A stretch of 64,000 bases of DNA from Halichoerus grypus (taxonomy: Eukaryota > Chordata > Mammalia > Carnivora > Phocidae): assembly GCF_964656455.1 (NCBI RefSeq), contig NC_135715.1, positions 41,674,603 to 41,738,602 on the forward strand. Reading direction: 5' to 3'. The position numbers and the translations under genes were made by a program. This document shows positions 11,895 to 21,843 of this stretch, one piece after another (within the stretch, counting starts at the first letter, position 1; the number at the start of each line of letters is the position of its first letter). The notes under the pieces are model-generated. The model did not search any database and was not told the origin of the DNA. It saw nothing but the letters and a program-made list of their open reading frames with translations.

Positions 11895-12055
11895 AATAAC
11901 TGTTATTTGACAACTAACATTAATTGAATCTTTACTATTTGCTAAGCCCCTACTATTCACTGAGCATTTTTAAAACATTTTACAAGTAATAAGATATTTA
12001 ATTTTTGTAAGTCTTTACAAGAAAAGTATTCATTGTCTTCAAGGTCCAAACAACT
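11895..12055 (+). repeat. MIR element
   Basis: 'TTGAATCTTTACTATTTGC', 'CACTGAGCATTTTTAAAACATTTTACAAG', then 'AAGTCTTTACAAGAAAAGTATTCATTGTC' match the order of the MIR core (ACTTACTATGTGCCAGGC; TAAGCGCTTTACA; CTCACAACAACCC...GGTACTATTATC). Confidence 0.65.
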
Positions 12056-12757
12056 TCCTCTATTCATATATATATATAGAGAGAAAAAAATGCCAGCAAT
12101 TGTAAGATGCACCATGGTATATCACAGGATGATGAGAAATATCACAAAGTAAGTATCCTCTGTCACTACAATATTTATGCTTCAAAAAAGGCAATATTTA
12201 TGTTTCATTAATTTATTCTTTAAAACATATACTAACAAGGTTATACTACTAACAAGGTTTTGAAATGTAAACTATTTAACTACTTCTTATTTATTCTTTT
12301 TAAAGACATTCCTGCCCTGGTAGGCTTAAAGCTCTTTCAGTAAACAGGGTTTCCCAAGGAAAACAGTAGAGATGAATTTTGAGGCAGTAAGTTTGTGTCA
12401 GGATCATTGAAATGAATGTCCTGGAATGAGTCACCAGGAGATGGAGCCTATTTACAACCAAATGCAATGTCAGAAAAATTCCTCAATTTTTAAAATAATT
12501 TCAGACACCAAAGAAGTAACTTCAAGTACAACAGCTCATATTACTAATTTGTTACAAAGTAAATGCTCCCCCCACCCCTCCCCAGTAGATGATGATTCTA
12601 CCTCCCCACCACTTGAGGAAAGTGATGTGTTGGTGATCAAGACAAAGAGGCTGTTCGTGACTCTTCAGTATCAGGAACATAGTCATGACTTTACACAGGG
12701 GATTTATTCTCTTTGCCTGCAGCACGGTCATCCAGCAGAGAAGAAAAAAACTGTAAT
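12056..12757. other. Unclassified stretch with longest open frame start
   Basis: Holds a TATATA tract (12066-12078), a diverged recurrence of the 11337 motif, and the first third of a 210-codon open frame (12426-13058, plus). That frame runs through one SINE into another, and its pre-SINE part has no domain that I recognise. A polypyrimidine-CTGCAG string at about 12706-12722 looks like a 3' splice site. No real gene is called. Confidence 0.5.
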
Positions 12758-12772
12758 AAAAAAACTTAATAC

Positions 12773-12963
12773 TGGGGCACCTGGGTGCTTCAGTCGGTTA
12801 AGTGTCTGCCTTCGTCTCAGGTCATGGTCCCAGGGTCCTGGGATCAAGCCCCACGTCGGGCTCCCTGCTCGGCGAGGAGACTGCTTCTCCCTCTCCCTCT
12901 GCCTGCTGCTTTCCCTGCTTGTGTTCTCTCTCTCTCTATCAAATAAACAAATAAAATCTTTTA
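12773..12963 (+). mobile_element. CAN-SINE (SINEC), full length
   Basis: Plus-strand SINE with GGGGCACCTGGGTGCTTCAGTC head, CCCACGTCGGGCTCCCTGCTCGGCGAGG core, CT-rich stretch and AATAAACAAATAAAATC tail. TSD AAAAAAACTTAATAC (12758-12772) versus AAAAAAAACCTTAATAC (12963-12979). Confidence 0.94.
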
Positions 12964-13032
12964 AAAAAAACCTTAATACCAAAAAATATTATGTAAATAT
13001 AAGGTATCTGATTTCAAAAAATGAATCATCAA

Positions 13033-13232
13033 GGCGCCTGGGTGGTTCAGTAGGTTAAGTGTCTGCCTTTGCTCAGGTCATGATCTCCAGGTCCTGGGAT
13101 TGAGTTCTGCATCAGGCATCTTGCTCAGCAGGGAGTCAGTCTGCTTCTCTCTCTCTCTCTCTCTCTCCCCATCTGCCCCTCCCCACTGCTCATTCTCTCG
13201 CTCTCTCAAATATAAAGAAAATCTTTAAAAAA
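13033..13232 (+). mobile_element. CAN-SINE (SINEC), full length
   Basis: Plus-strand SINE 70 bases after the previous one. GGCGCCTGGGTGGTTCAG head, GTCAGTCTGCTTC middle, a (CT)n run (about 13146-13167) and an ATATAAAGAAAATCTTT tail. TSD is imperfect (AAAAAATGAATCATCA versus AAAAAATCATCATCA). An independent insertion of an older subtype, not a duplicate. Confidence 0.92.
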
Positions 13233-13279
13233 TCATCATCATAATCATTATTTTGTCACATCACTAATTATTGTGAATA

Positions 13280-13440
13280 AAAACTGTGCTAAGATCTATT
13301 AGCATATTAACTCTTTCAATTTTTGCAACTATATTATTAGGGAAGAGTTAGTATTCTCCCTATTTTAAAATTCTAAACTTGCCAAGGTCACACAGTTGGT
13401 GAGGTGAATCTATTCTCAACTACTAAGCATTCTGCTTAGA
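13280..13440 (+). repeat. MIR element
   Basis: 'GTGCTAAGATCTATTAGCATATTAACTC', 'AGTATTCTCCCTATTTTAAAATTC', 'TTGCCAAGGTCACACAGTTGG' follow the MIR core plus its conserved 'GCCCAAGGTCACACAGC' block. Confidence 0.75.
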
Positions 13441-13505
13441 AATGTGATAGTTTGGAAAGATGACTTCTTATGACTCTAATTCTGGATTAAAAAAAAATAA
13501 CAGTA

Positions 13506-13560
13506 TGATAGAGACAGAGACAGAGATAGAAAGAGAGTGACAGAGAAAGAGACAGAGAAG
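13506..13560. repeat. GACAGA-rich low-complexity tract
   Basis: Repeated AGAGACAGAGACAGAG-type units on the plus strand, about 55 bp. Confidence 0.85.
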
Positions 13561-14908
13561 TGTCATGAGATTAAAAATTTAATGGTTTATTTTACTATTT
13601 TGAAGTATGAACATTTAAAACTTTTACACTTTGCTTTTATTGCAATAATGGTTATGTCACATCAGACCATCTGTTTATTCAGTACATGATCTCTAATGAT
13701 TATAAGAACAGTATATTCTGGGAGAAAATGATAATCATCCTATAACACATCAATCTTATGATAATAGTGGTCTAAAACATCACTGCCTTTCAAGGATCAT
13801 ATTTGGTTGCTGTAGAGAACAGGACACCTAAAAGTTTAAGGTCAAGAATATATTCACTGTTCTCTTAATGCAATAGAAGAAAAACACCTCAGAATTCCCA
13901 GATCCTAGAAGTGGGTGAAATGGAGCAATGTGTTCTTGCTGAGCCATTGCAGAACATAATAATGATTTCCTTTTCTACAAAGTGAAAGCAGTAATGAAGT
14001 TTTTTATTTTATTTTTTTCCTACAGCCTTTTGAATACTGATGCTGGGCTACAGTTCACAAATTGAAAAATGTTTTATGACTACAAATTTTCAGATGAACT
14101 CTCAGTGTTGATAGCTTTCTGTATCTGCCCTGCACAGGAAAGGAGGTAACTCTTGGGATCACTGAATCAATAGAGTAATTTATGAGCTTTAATCAGTTTA
14201 TTTATATTTTACAGTTGTGTTTAGTGTTTCATTCCTAACAGCAATATTAGAAATACTGAATAAGAACATTTTATTAGACTGTAAGAGAACTTCAAATCGT
14301 TTAACCCCATTTATGTTTGGAAAATAAAAATAAAAATAAATCTTGGATACAGAGGAAAAGTAAGCCATCAAGTTCACAAAATGAGTAAATGGAAGAGCCT
14401 GAATTTAATTAAGACATTCAGCATTTTTCTTTAATCCCAAATTAAACTATTTTATATATGGCTTTTTAAGATTTAACTCATTTTTACTTAGCAGATAAGA
14501 AAACTCGTTTGAAAATAATGAAAGCTTATGCAAAATATACTTTTATATAGCCGCTGTCCTTTCAAGTTTTTATCCTTAAAATATCAAAGCAAATTTATTT
14601 CCCATTGCATAAAAACTATTCTCCAACTTCCTTCAATACTGTTCTCATCAGTATTCTGGGAAGCCAATTTCCCAGATACAGCGCTTCTGGTGGTGATGTC
14701 ATGAACCAGCCACCATACGTGGCAGCCTGAGTGCATAGATAGGTTTTTTCTGGGCATCTCATTTGTAGTTAAAAACAGACTACATGCTCTTTGAGCCACT
14801 GACAGTTGCCTTGTTTCCTATTTAAACTGCTTATAAAAAGCCAGCACTGTTGCTGTGAACTACATCAAACTTTGAGCAAGACAAGCAAAAGCAACCAGTT
14901 TGCTGTTT
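13561..14908. other. AT-rich stretch without recognised feature
   Basis: No gene or clear repeat seen. A minus-strand open frame at 14584-14799 lacks any recognised motif. A TATA-like TTATAAAAAG lies near 14831, but nothing else supports a promoter. Confidence 0.5.
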
Positions 14909-14924
14909 TGAAAGGCATTTTTCT

Positions 14925-15067
14925 TTTTCTTTTCTTCTTCTTCTTTTAAGTAAGCTCCACATCCAGCACAGAGCCCAACATGGGGCCTGAACTCAAGACC
15001 CCAAGATCAAAACCCAAGCTGAAATCAAGAGTCGGAAGCCTAACCGATTAAGCCACCCAGGTGCCCC
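14925..15067 (-). mobile_element. CAN-SINE, short older subtype
   Basis: Minus-strand SINE lacking the usual GATTTTATTTATTTATTT plus GA-rich block. A TTC-rich tail side passes directly into 'AAGTAAGCTCCACATCCAGCA', then the normal head ending CACCCAGGTGCCCC. Perfect 16-bp TSD TGAAAGGCATTTTTCT at 14909-14924 and 15068-15083. The short middle marks a distinct subtype rather than a truncation, since both ends are present. Confidence 0.93.
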
Positions 15068-15274
15068 TGAAAGGCATTTTTCTAAGATTGTTTATGGAAG
15101 GTGTTTCTTCTCTGAACATAAACAGAAAAATATTATGTGAAAATATGGATGTTCTTAAGAGAACATTCACAGGTCACATTTATTTAGCACACTATAAAAG
15201 ACTGAATCAAGATATAGATTTATAGATTCAACAAACAGGAAGGAAACAGATCCCTTATTTAATAAGAAGTGGTA

Positions 15275-15453
15275 CAGGGATGCCTGGTGGCTCAGTCGGT
15301 TAAGCCTCTGCCTTCGGCTCGGGTCATGATCCCAGGGTCCTGGGATTGAGTCCCACATCGGGCTCCTTGCTCAGCAAGGAGCCTGCTTCTCCCTTTGCCT
15401 GCCTCTGTCTCTCTCTCTCTCTGATAAATAAATAAAATCTTTAAAAAAAAAAA
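15275..15453 (+). mobile_element. CAN-SINE (SINEC), full length
   Basis: Plus-strand SINE, head GGGATGCCTGGTGGCTCAGTC (one base deleted relative to GGGTGGCTCAG), core CCCACATCGGGCTCCTTGCTCAGCAAGG, tail GATAAATAAATAAAATC then poly-A. Perfect 11-bp TSD AAGAAGTGGTA at 15264-15274 and 15454-15464. Confidence 0.95.
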
Positions 15454-15748
15454 AAGAAGTGGTATAAAAAGCATTCTGACAAGTGATTTCCCGAACTTTC
15501 TCCCATCCCAACCCTACCAAACAAATAAAGTCAATACATTCCTAAATAAAGGATCAACACTGGCAAAAGATGTCAGAATTTTTTTTTTTAATAAAATGGG
15601 CTCATTGTTCTCATTTAGAGAATAAAAATAGTAATTCACTGCTATAGGTTGAATTGTGCCCCCTTCCCACTCCCCCCCCCCCAAAATTTCATATATTGAA
15701 GTCCTAACCCTCAGTACTTCAGAATGTGGCTGTATTTTGGAGATCTTT

Positions 15749-15782
15749 TTTTTTTTTTTTTTAAGATTTTATTTATTTATTT
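15749..15782 (-). mobile_element. Extremely 5'-truncated CAN-SINE tail (about 34 bp)
   Basis: Only the SINE's 3' tail is present: poly-T then AAGATTTTATTTATTTATTTT (complement of AAATAAATAAATAAAATCTT plus poly-A). A perfect 16-bp duplication of host LTR sequence flanks it, TATTTTGGAGATCTTT at 15733-15748 and 15783-15798, which shows it to be a genuine retro-insertion. Confidence 0.88.
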
Positions 15783-15934
15783 TATTTTGGAGATCTTTAC
15801 ATAAGTAGCTAAGTTAAAAATGAGGTGATTAGGGAGGGCCCCTCATTCCATAAGGATGGTCCTTATCTGTCCTTATAAGAAGAGGAAATTTGAACTTTGA
15901 CACATACAGAAAAATACTACCTGAAGACACAAAG

Positions 15935-16005
15935 TAGAGATGGCCAAACAAAAGATAAGCAAAGATGGCCAAAGAAAAGATACGCAAAAGATAAGCAAGA
16001 AATAG
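15935..16005. repeat. Short tandem duplications inside the LTR
   Basis: AGATGGCCAAACAAAAGATAAGCAA, a second AGATGGCCAAAGAAAAGATACGCAA, then AAGATAAGCAA: a 25-base unit repeated about 2.4 times with a few changes. Confidence 0.8.
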
Positions 16006-16289
16006 ATCCTTTCCTTAGTAACTAAGCCTGCCAAAACTTGATGTCAGATTTCTGGCTTCCAGAACCATGAGAAAATAATTTTCTGTTATTCAAGCCACCA
16101 AGTCTGTGGTACTTTATCACAACAGCCCTAGGAAGCTAATACATTCACTATAAAGAAATGTACTCTTGAGCAGATAAATTTGTGTTCCTTCATAGGTTTT
16201 AGTATTCCTCATTGCCATCATTGTTATAATTATCATCAAATGAGTGGAATAATACATCCAAACGCATATTTCTCATACACATAGTAACG

Positions 16290-16400
16290 GAGTGTTTGTG
16301 TGAGTGTGTGTGTATTTATGTGCATATATAATATACATTTAGATGTATAATTCCATTCATTTGGTGATATACATATATATCTGTGTGTTTGTGTAGGCCT
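16290..16400. repeat. TG/TA-rich low complexity
   Basis: GTGTGTGTGTATTTATGTG and later CATATATATCTGTGTGTTTGTG; broken microsatellite. Confidence 0.7.
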
Positions 16401-16818
16401 CACAAAGCTACGTTTATATATGAAATCAAATTATCAATAATAGCTCCAATTTAACTGCATCTTGACTTCTACCTATTTAACATAGAAACTAAATTCCCAT
16501 TCAACTGGCTTCTCTCCCCAATCATTTTTAATAGTCCTTTGGGGGGTTTCACGCATAATCATAAATCCTATTTTCACTTTTTTATCTGTCTTCCATTTTG
16601 GCCCTTGTATGATGTCTGCTACTCAGAAAAACATTTGAAATGTGGACTTGCCACTTTCCCTGCTACTACTGTCCCTGTTAAGGGAGAGTGAAGCTTGGAG
16701 GAGCCCAAATGGCATAGACTGTTCTTTCCATTCTATGCAAAAATTTTATAAATGTCCCTATGCCCTTCATACTTCTCAATTGCCCAATTGCTTATTCTCA
16801 TCATATAATCACGCAAAT

Positions 16819-16852
16819 AAATTCATTCATTCATTCATTCATTCCCATTCAT
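16819..16852. repeat. (ATTC)n microsatellite
   Basis: About six ATTC units followed by a CCATTCATT variant. Confidence 0.9.
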
Positions 16853-17213
16853 TAAACATCATCTTTAGGTTTTGTTCCTATAACTCCTCTCTTAAAAGCA
16901 CTCAGAACTATTCTATATGGCAGAGGTATCATGTTGACTCCTGTCTCCAAGGGCCTGTTGACTGATCTCTTCCATGCAGGCTTCGTTTACTCTAAAAAAA
17001 CATTGTTTATCTATATGGAACGTTGAGGTCCAAACACCCACAAGTTCAGGCCTGTTATGATATATTCCCATGTCAGAAATAGGACCAGAAATCCTATTGT
17101 ATGCCTGTCTTTCCATCTATCTACCCACGTAAATTTTTAATCACCAGTCTGGTGGAAAGTATTACATATTACATACAAGACATTAATAATGTGAATCTGA
17201 AGGCCCACATCTT

Positions 17214-17408
17214 TTTTTTTAAAGATTTTATTTATTTATTTGACAGAGCGAGACACAGCGAGAGAAGGAACACAAGCAGGGGGAGGGGGAGAGGGAGAAG
17301 GAGGCTTCCCGCTGAGCAGGGAGCCTGATGTGGGGCTCGATCCCAGGACCCTGGGATCATGACCTGAGCCGAAGGCAGACGCTTAACGACTGAGCCACCC
17401 AGGCGCCC
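17214..17408 (-). mobile_element. CAN-SINE (SINEC), young
   Basis: Minus-strand full-length SINE of the 'GACAGAGCGAGACACAGCGAGAG' subfamily, head complement ending ACTGAGCCACCCAGGCGCCC. Perfect 17-bp TSD CTGAAGGCCCACATCTT at 17197-17213 and 17409-17425. Confidence 0.97.
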
Positions 17409-17425
17409 CTGAAGGCCCACATCTT

Positions 17426-19136
17426 AAATCACACTGTTTTATAAACTAAATGGAATACAATTAAGCATTTGTAGCTAAAAGAGAGGTGTTTTAGTGTTTT
17501 AGACAAATTACATTATTACTGATAGAGTTGTTTTATCATATTGTCAAAATGACATAAGACACATTTTGTACACAGTAGAATATTACTTAATAATTCTTTT
17601 TTGAAATGAAATAAACCATGTACATGCCTTGCCTGTAAAAGTACTTTCAAGTTTTAGGTATTTAGGCAAGAGCCAAATGAAGAGGACTATAGCAGAAATT
17701 CATTTTCTGGTGCAAGACAAATAGACTATACTTAGGTATTTTCCCTGGAGTGGTAAATAATTTTTGACTACCCTATTTGAAACAAAATTTGATTTGTGGT
17801 TTGAATGAACTCTAGTTTTCTCTTATCTACCAAAGCTCTCCTCCATTTGCATGGATATTCAAGAGACTACTGTATTATAATTGCAAAAAAAAATGTTTAG
17901 CTGAAGTTCAAATCAATGTGTTTAAATAAGACCTACCTCCCATGGGTAGACAGGTGAAGTATCTATTTATGATTAGTCAAGAGGTGTAAATCAAAAAGGT
18001 GTTTAAATCTCAGAATCCCTTACCCTACATGAGGTGTTTCTTTGTTCATCTCTACTTTTGATCTCAGTAGACTCTTTTAGCATGCTTATTGTGTAAAATC
18101 TTGACAGATTTATGGCACATTCACTCAGCAATAATCCCATAAATTTTTAAGGCTTTCATTTATCCTGATTCAGATTGTTTTTACTGTCTGCATTAATTGG
18201 AAGGTGTCCTTCCATGTCAATTAGGGTTTGATTAGAATCATTCTGAGACTGTGATACAAAAGGAGATTTTATAAAATAAAAAGTTTTCCTTCCAACAGAT
18301 AATGAAGGCCAAATTATTTTATATTGTCTCCAGTTAGATTATATATAAAGATTTGGCTTTCAAATGCCACTTCTCTCTGAAGGGAATGAGATGAAACTTA
18401 TACTTATCACATACATCTGTCTGAAAAGTAATTGAGCATTTAATGTCTGATCAATTATCTGCATTATTATGAGATGCGATAGATGATAAGATGTAAAGAC
18501 TGCTGATTATAACACTAATAGTATTATAAAATATTTTGGGACATATTTTGTCTGTAAGCCTTCAGCCTAAAACAAGCAACTTGTATAATTTTCCATGATC
18601 TGTTTCTTATTTTACAGTAATCTGATACACGTTTAACTTACCTTATATGTTATATGTTATATGTTAAACATATATACAAATGATTTAATTTAGGGTTTCT
18701 CACATAAAACTTTAATTAAGGCAATAATGACAGGGCAGTGAACCTAGAACACATCAATGGAACAGCCATAGATGTTACTCAAGCATTTCCTTTCCGTGCA
18801 CATTTGTAAAGAGGTTGTGGTGGGGTCTTTATATCAGTAGCAAAAATAAAGCAAAGTCAGCATTCCAGGCAACATTACAGATCATGTCCTATAATGAAAT
18901 GTGTTCCGAAACATATTGAACTGGGATGATTTTTCTCAGATCTTATACTTGGTGGAGGGCAATCTGGAATACTGGAATAGAAGAGAAAGACCCTCCAAAA
19001 AGCAATAGTTATGGAAAAGGCCTTTGGCTTACTGGCTGGCCAATCAGCTTCCACTCTGATCTTCTGAGCTTATTCCTGACCATCACCAAAGTTAAATTGG
19101 TGGCAATGTCCTCCCTCTCTACTTTTCACTCCTTGG
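17426..19136. other. Repeat-poor AT-rich stretch
   Basis: No known repeat or gene recognised. The 17810-18290 part reads as ordinary unique sequence, with an octamer ATTTGCAT in CTCCATTTGCATGGAT and a TAATCCC motif. A TTATATG triplet repeat lies at 18643-18663. It may hold conserved non-coding sequence, but only alignment could tell. Confidence 0.4.
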
Positions 19137-19151
19137 AAGTTGGCTTCTTTC

Positions 19152-19356
19152 TTTTGTTTTTTTTAAGATTTTATTTATTTAGTTGACAGAGAGAGAGAGA
19201 GAGCACAAGCAGGGGGAGCGGCAGGCAAAGGGAAAGGGAGAAGCAGGTTCCCCACCGAGCAAGGAGCCCGATGTGGGGCTCGATCCCAGGACCCTGGGAT
19301 CATGACCTGAGCTGCAGGCACATGCTTAACCGACTGAGCAGCCCAGGCGCCCCAAA
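19152..19356 (-). mobile_element. CAN-SINE (SINEC), full length
   Basis: Minus-strand SINE with GTTGACAGAGAGAGAGAGAG middle and a head complement ending CAGCCCAGGCGCCCC. 15-bp TSD with two differences, AAGTTGGCTTCTTTC (19137-19151) and AAGTTGGTTTCTCTC (19357-19371). Confidence 0.95.
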
Positions 19357-19371
19357 AAGTTGGTTTCTCTC

Positions 19372-20392
19372 AGTTTGAAATTTTCAATTCAGGGATAAAA
19401 AAAAAAAAAAAAAAATCACACTGAAATAAAGAAATAAGAAAGGAAAAAACCGAAGCAGGCCACCTATAAAATTTCTGGTGAAAAGCACAAGTTGTAAATG
19501 TCTCTTTAGAGTACCCTGAGAAGTGCATCAAACCTTGAATTACTTCATGGCAGCTCCTTCTATTCTGTCTATATAGTCTTATATTTGAATGTAACCAAGG
19601 ATAAAATTGTGTCTCAATATTAGGTAAAATGTTGAGCTCCCAGAAAGGCACTGAGCTCTACAAGAGAGTACAACAGAGCCCAAACAGACCTAATCATTTG
19701 ATTGAGTGCTTTAGGAATTTTCAGCTAATTTAAAAGACAGAATCAGAGAAAGAAAGAAAAAAAAAAAAGAAAAAAAAAAAAAAAACACAAACCCAAAACA
19801 CCACATCACTAAGATATGCGATATGAAGAAAAGGACAAAGTTCTCATAAGAAAATATAATAATGGAATATGAGTTAGTCTTGAGATCTGTGAAAATTTCC
19901 TTAGCACCTAAGGAGAGAACATGCCTAGGAGTGGCGGTCAGGCAGTTAAGAGAAGGAAATGCATGAGTACAACTGCAGTAGTGCTAACCTACAAAGGAGT
20001 TTATCATTAACAAAATCCACTTGATAAACTTTATTTAATACTAATCCAGATTTTTATCATTAACAAAGTTTATTTGATAAACATTGACATTAATCCAGAA
20101 TTCCAAAAATGTTTCTGCTTCAACATAATTTACATGTGCAAATTTGTATTAGTAACATCTTGTTAAAGAAATGATTATGTGGAAGGAGACCACCCACCTT
20201 GAGGAGTATGGAGGAGGCATGCCCTATTGAAGAGTGAATCTCTCATTATATAATTCTATCATGTCTCGCTAATGACATGTTCCACAGTGATGGGTATAAC
20301 ATTATAAATAAATTGAAACCCAGAGTGTTTGGTGTTTGAATAATCCATGAATGAGACATTTCAAATGTATGTCAAAATTTATAATAGGGCTT
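19372..20392. other. Stretch with A-runs and a local duplication, no gene
   Basis: Poly-A runs near 19398-19416 and 19757-19785 plus the 50-bp duplication at 20000-20099. No gene recognised; a minus-strand frame at 19370-19651 begins its phenylalanine string in an A-run. Confidence 0.5.
20000..20099. repeat. Diverged tandem duplication, unit about 50 bp
   Basis: Copy 1 at 20000-20050 and copy 2 at 20053-20099. Both start TTTATCATTAACAAA, contain TTGATAAAC and end TTAATCCAGA or CTAATCCAGA. The middle differs by substitutions and a small indel. Confidence 0.85.
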
Positions 20393-20404
20393 AAAAATAC
20401 ATTT

Positions 20405-20599
20405 TTTTTAAAGATTTTATTTATTTATTTGACAGAGAGAGACACAGCGAGAGAGGGAACACAAGCAGGGGGAGTGGGAGAGGGAGAAGCAGGCTTCCCA
20501 CGGAGTAGGGAGCCAGATGCGGGGCTCGATCCCAGGACCCTGGGACCATGACCTGAGCCGAAGGCAGCTGCTTAACCAACTGAGCCACCCAGGCGCCCC
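20405..20599 (-). mobile_element. CAN-SINE (SINEC), young
   Basis: Minus-strand full-length SINE of the 'GACAGAGAGAGACACAGCGAGAG' subfamily. 12-bp TSD AAAAATACATTT (20393-20404) and AAAAATCCATTT (20600-20611). Confidence 0.96.
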
Positions 20600-20611
20600 A
20601 AAAATCCATTT

Positions 20612-21630
20612 AAAAGTAAGCAGTCCTCATTTAAATTTATAATCAGAGTATAAGAGATAGAACAGAAGGTTATAATGTTCTTGGTGTGCTACCTTATTCT
20701 ATAGAAAGGAGCTCTTGTTTCCCCAAATTTAAATTGGGCACATAACCTGAACTGGGACACATGGACGAGGGCCTCTACTGCTATAGGTAACTGCATTCTT
20801 CCATAACAAAATGTCTTTCTGGAAGGTGAAAAGTCAGATATGTGAAGATGGTATGCATGACTATTGACTGTGAAGAGCCAGAGTTGGAAATCATTTTCAC
20901 TTTTTTCTTGCTCCTGTATAGAGTAAGTTAGCACATAAGAAATAAATTCTATTCTGTTCTTTTATGCCCTGATTATAAATATAAATGAACAGTCTGCTTT
21001 CTAATAGGTCTGAAGCTCAATTACACAATTGCATACACTTTGAATACTGCATTTATGGACAATTTGATTTCCAAATCTCTGAGTCTCTGTTTATTCACAA
21101 AGTAGCACTCGTAACGGGAGGGCACGCCTGTTTCCAGGCATACTGGAATGATGTGATAGGAGACTTTTTAAATTGCATCCTCCCTCTTATACCCCCAGAG
21201 TGGTGACCCTTCTCCAGATAATAATTTTTTTCAGATATATAACTGATAGGAATATATAGATTTATTTAAAGATATCTTTTATAAAAAAACTATTGTTCAT
21301 GTGAACCCAATTCTTAGCTTATAGTAAGAAGCTTGAAATAATCATTTGGGGAATCCAAGCTTTAGAAATTAAGCAAAATCTAATGTGACTAATCACAGAA
21401 AACATTAAATAATGGCTGAGAGTAAGACTTCCCTCTCAAATACTTCACCGGAGGGAGGGAAATTGAACAAATAACATAGGGGAGAACATGTGTCATCAGG
21501 GTTGGAATATACACCAAATATACAAAAAGTTTTTTGCTTCTTTAATCTTATTCCTCATATTTTGCCAAATTCACTTTGTCTTATAGAACTCTAATTACTA
21601 TTACATAATGCATCCTTAGTTTTTTTTGTG
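20612..21630. other. Stretch without recognised feature
   Basis: No gene or known repeat recognised. Frames at 20689-20934 (minus) and 20985-21206 (plus) have no recognisable motif. Confidence 0.45.
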
Positions 21631-21643
21631 AAATATGATTTTC

Positions 21644-21843
21644 TTTTTTTTTTTTTAAAGATTTTATTTATTTATTTGAGAGAGAGAGAATGAGAGAGAG
21701 CACATGTGAGGGGGGAGGGTCAGAGGGAGAAGCAGACTCCCTGCAGAGCAGGGAGCCCGATGCGGGACTCGATCCAGGGACTCCAGGATCATGACCCGAG
21801 CCGAAGGCAGTGGCTTAACCAACTGAGCCACCCAGGCGCCCCA
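21644..21843 (-). mobile_element. CAN-SINE, young, 'GGGACTCCAGGATCATGACC' subfamily
   Basis: Minus-strand full-length SINE. GAGAGAGAGAATGAGAGAG, GGGGGGAGGGTCAGAGGG, GACTCGATCC...GGGACTCCAGGATCATGACC and GGCTTAACCAACTGAGCC differ consistently from the other young subfamily. Perfect 13-bp TSD AAATATGATTTTC at 21631-21643 and 21844-21856. Confidence 0.96.

Larger units (their letters stand above)
15640..16143 (+). mobile_element. Solo LTR, ERVL-MaLR-like
   Basis: A plus-strand solo LTR of an old endogenous retroelement. It starts TGCTATAGGTTGAATTGTG, continues 'ATTTCATATATTGAAGTCCTAACCC' and 'AAAAATGAGGTGATTAGG', and ends 'AAGCCACCAAGTCTGTGGTAC...CAGCCCTAGGAAGCTAATACA'. That order is familiar from MST/MLT-type MaLR LTRs. 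The ends are TG...CA and are flanked by a perfect 5-bp duplication, TTCAC (15635-15639 and 16144-16148). A tiny SINE tail is inserted at 15749-15782. A run of C's lies near 15671-15682. No internal retroviral genes are present on either side. Confidence 0.88.
16149..17196. other. Stretch without recognised gene
   Basis: Apart from the microsatellites, no known repeat or gene. A 107-codon plus-strand frame at 16642-16965 includes the ATTC repeat read as FIHSFIHSH and has no known domain. Confidence 0.5.

Noticed and set aside
12426..13058. 210-codon open frame as a protein-coding gene
   Set aside because: Nearly half is SINE sequence read through two insertions. The rest matches no domain known to me and there is no supporting promoter or exon structure.
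14826..14842. TATA-box promoter (TTATAAAAAG)
   Set aside because: Isolated motif in AT-rich DNA with no downstream gene, CpG content or initiator evidence.
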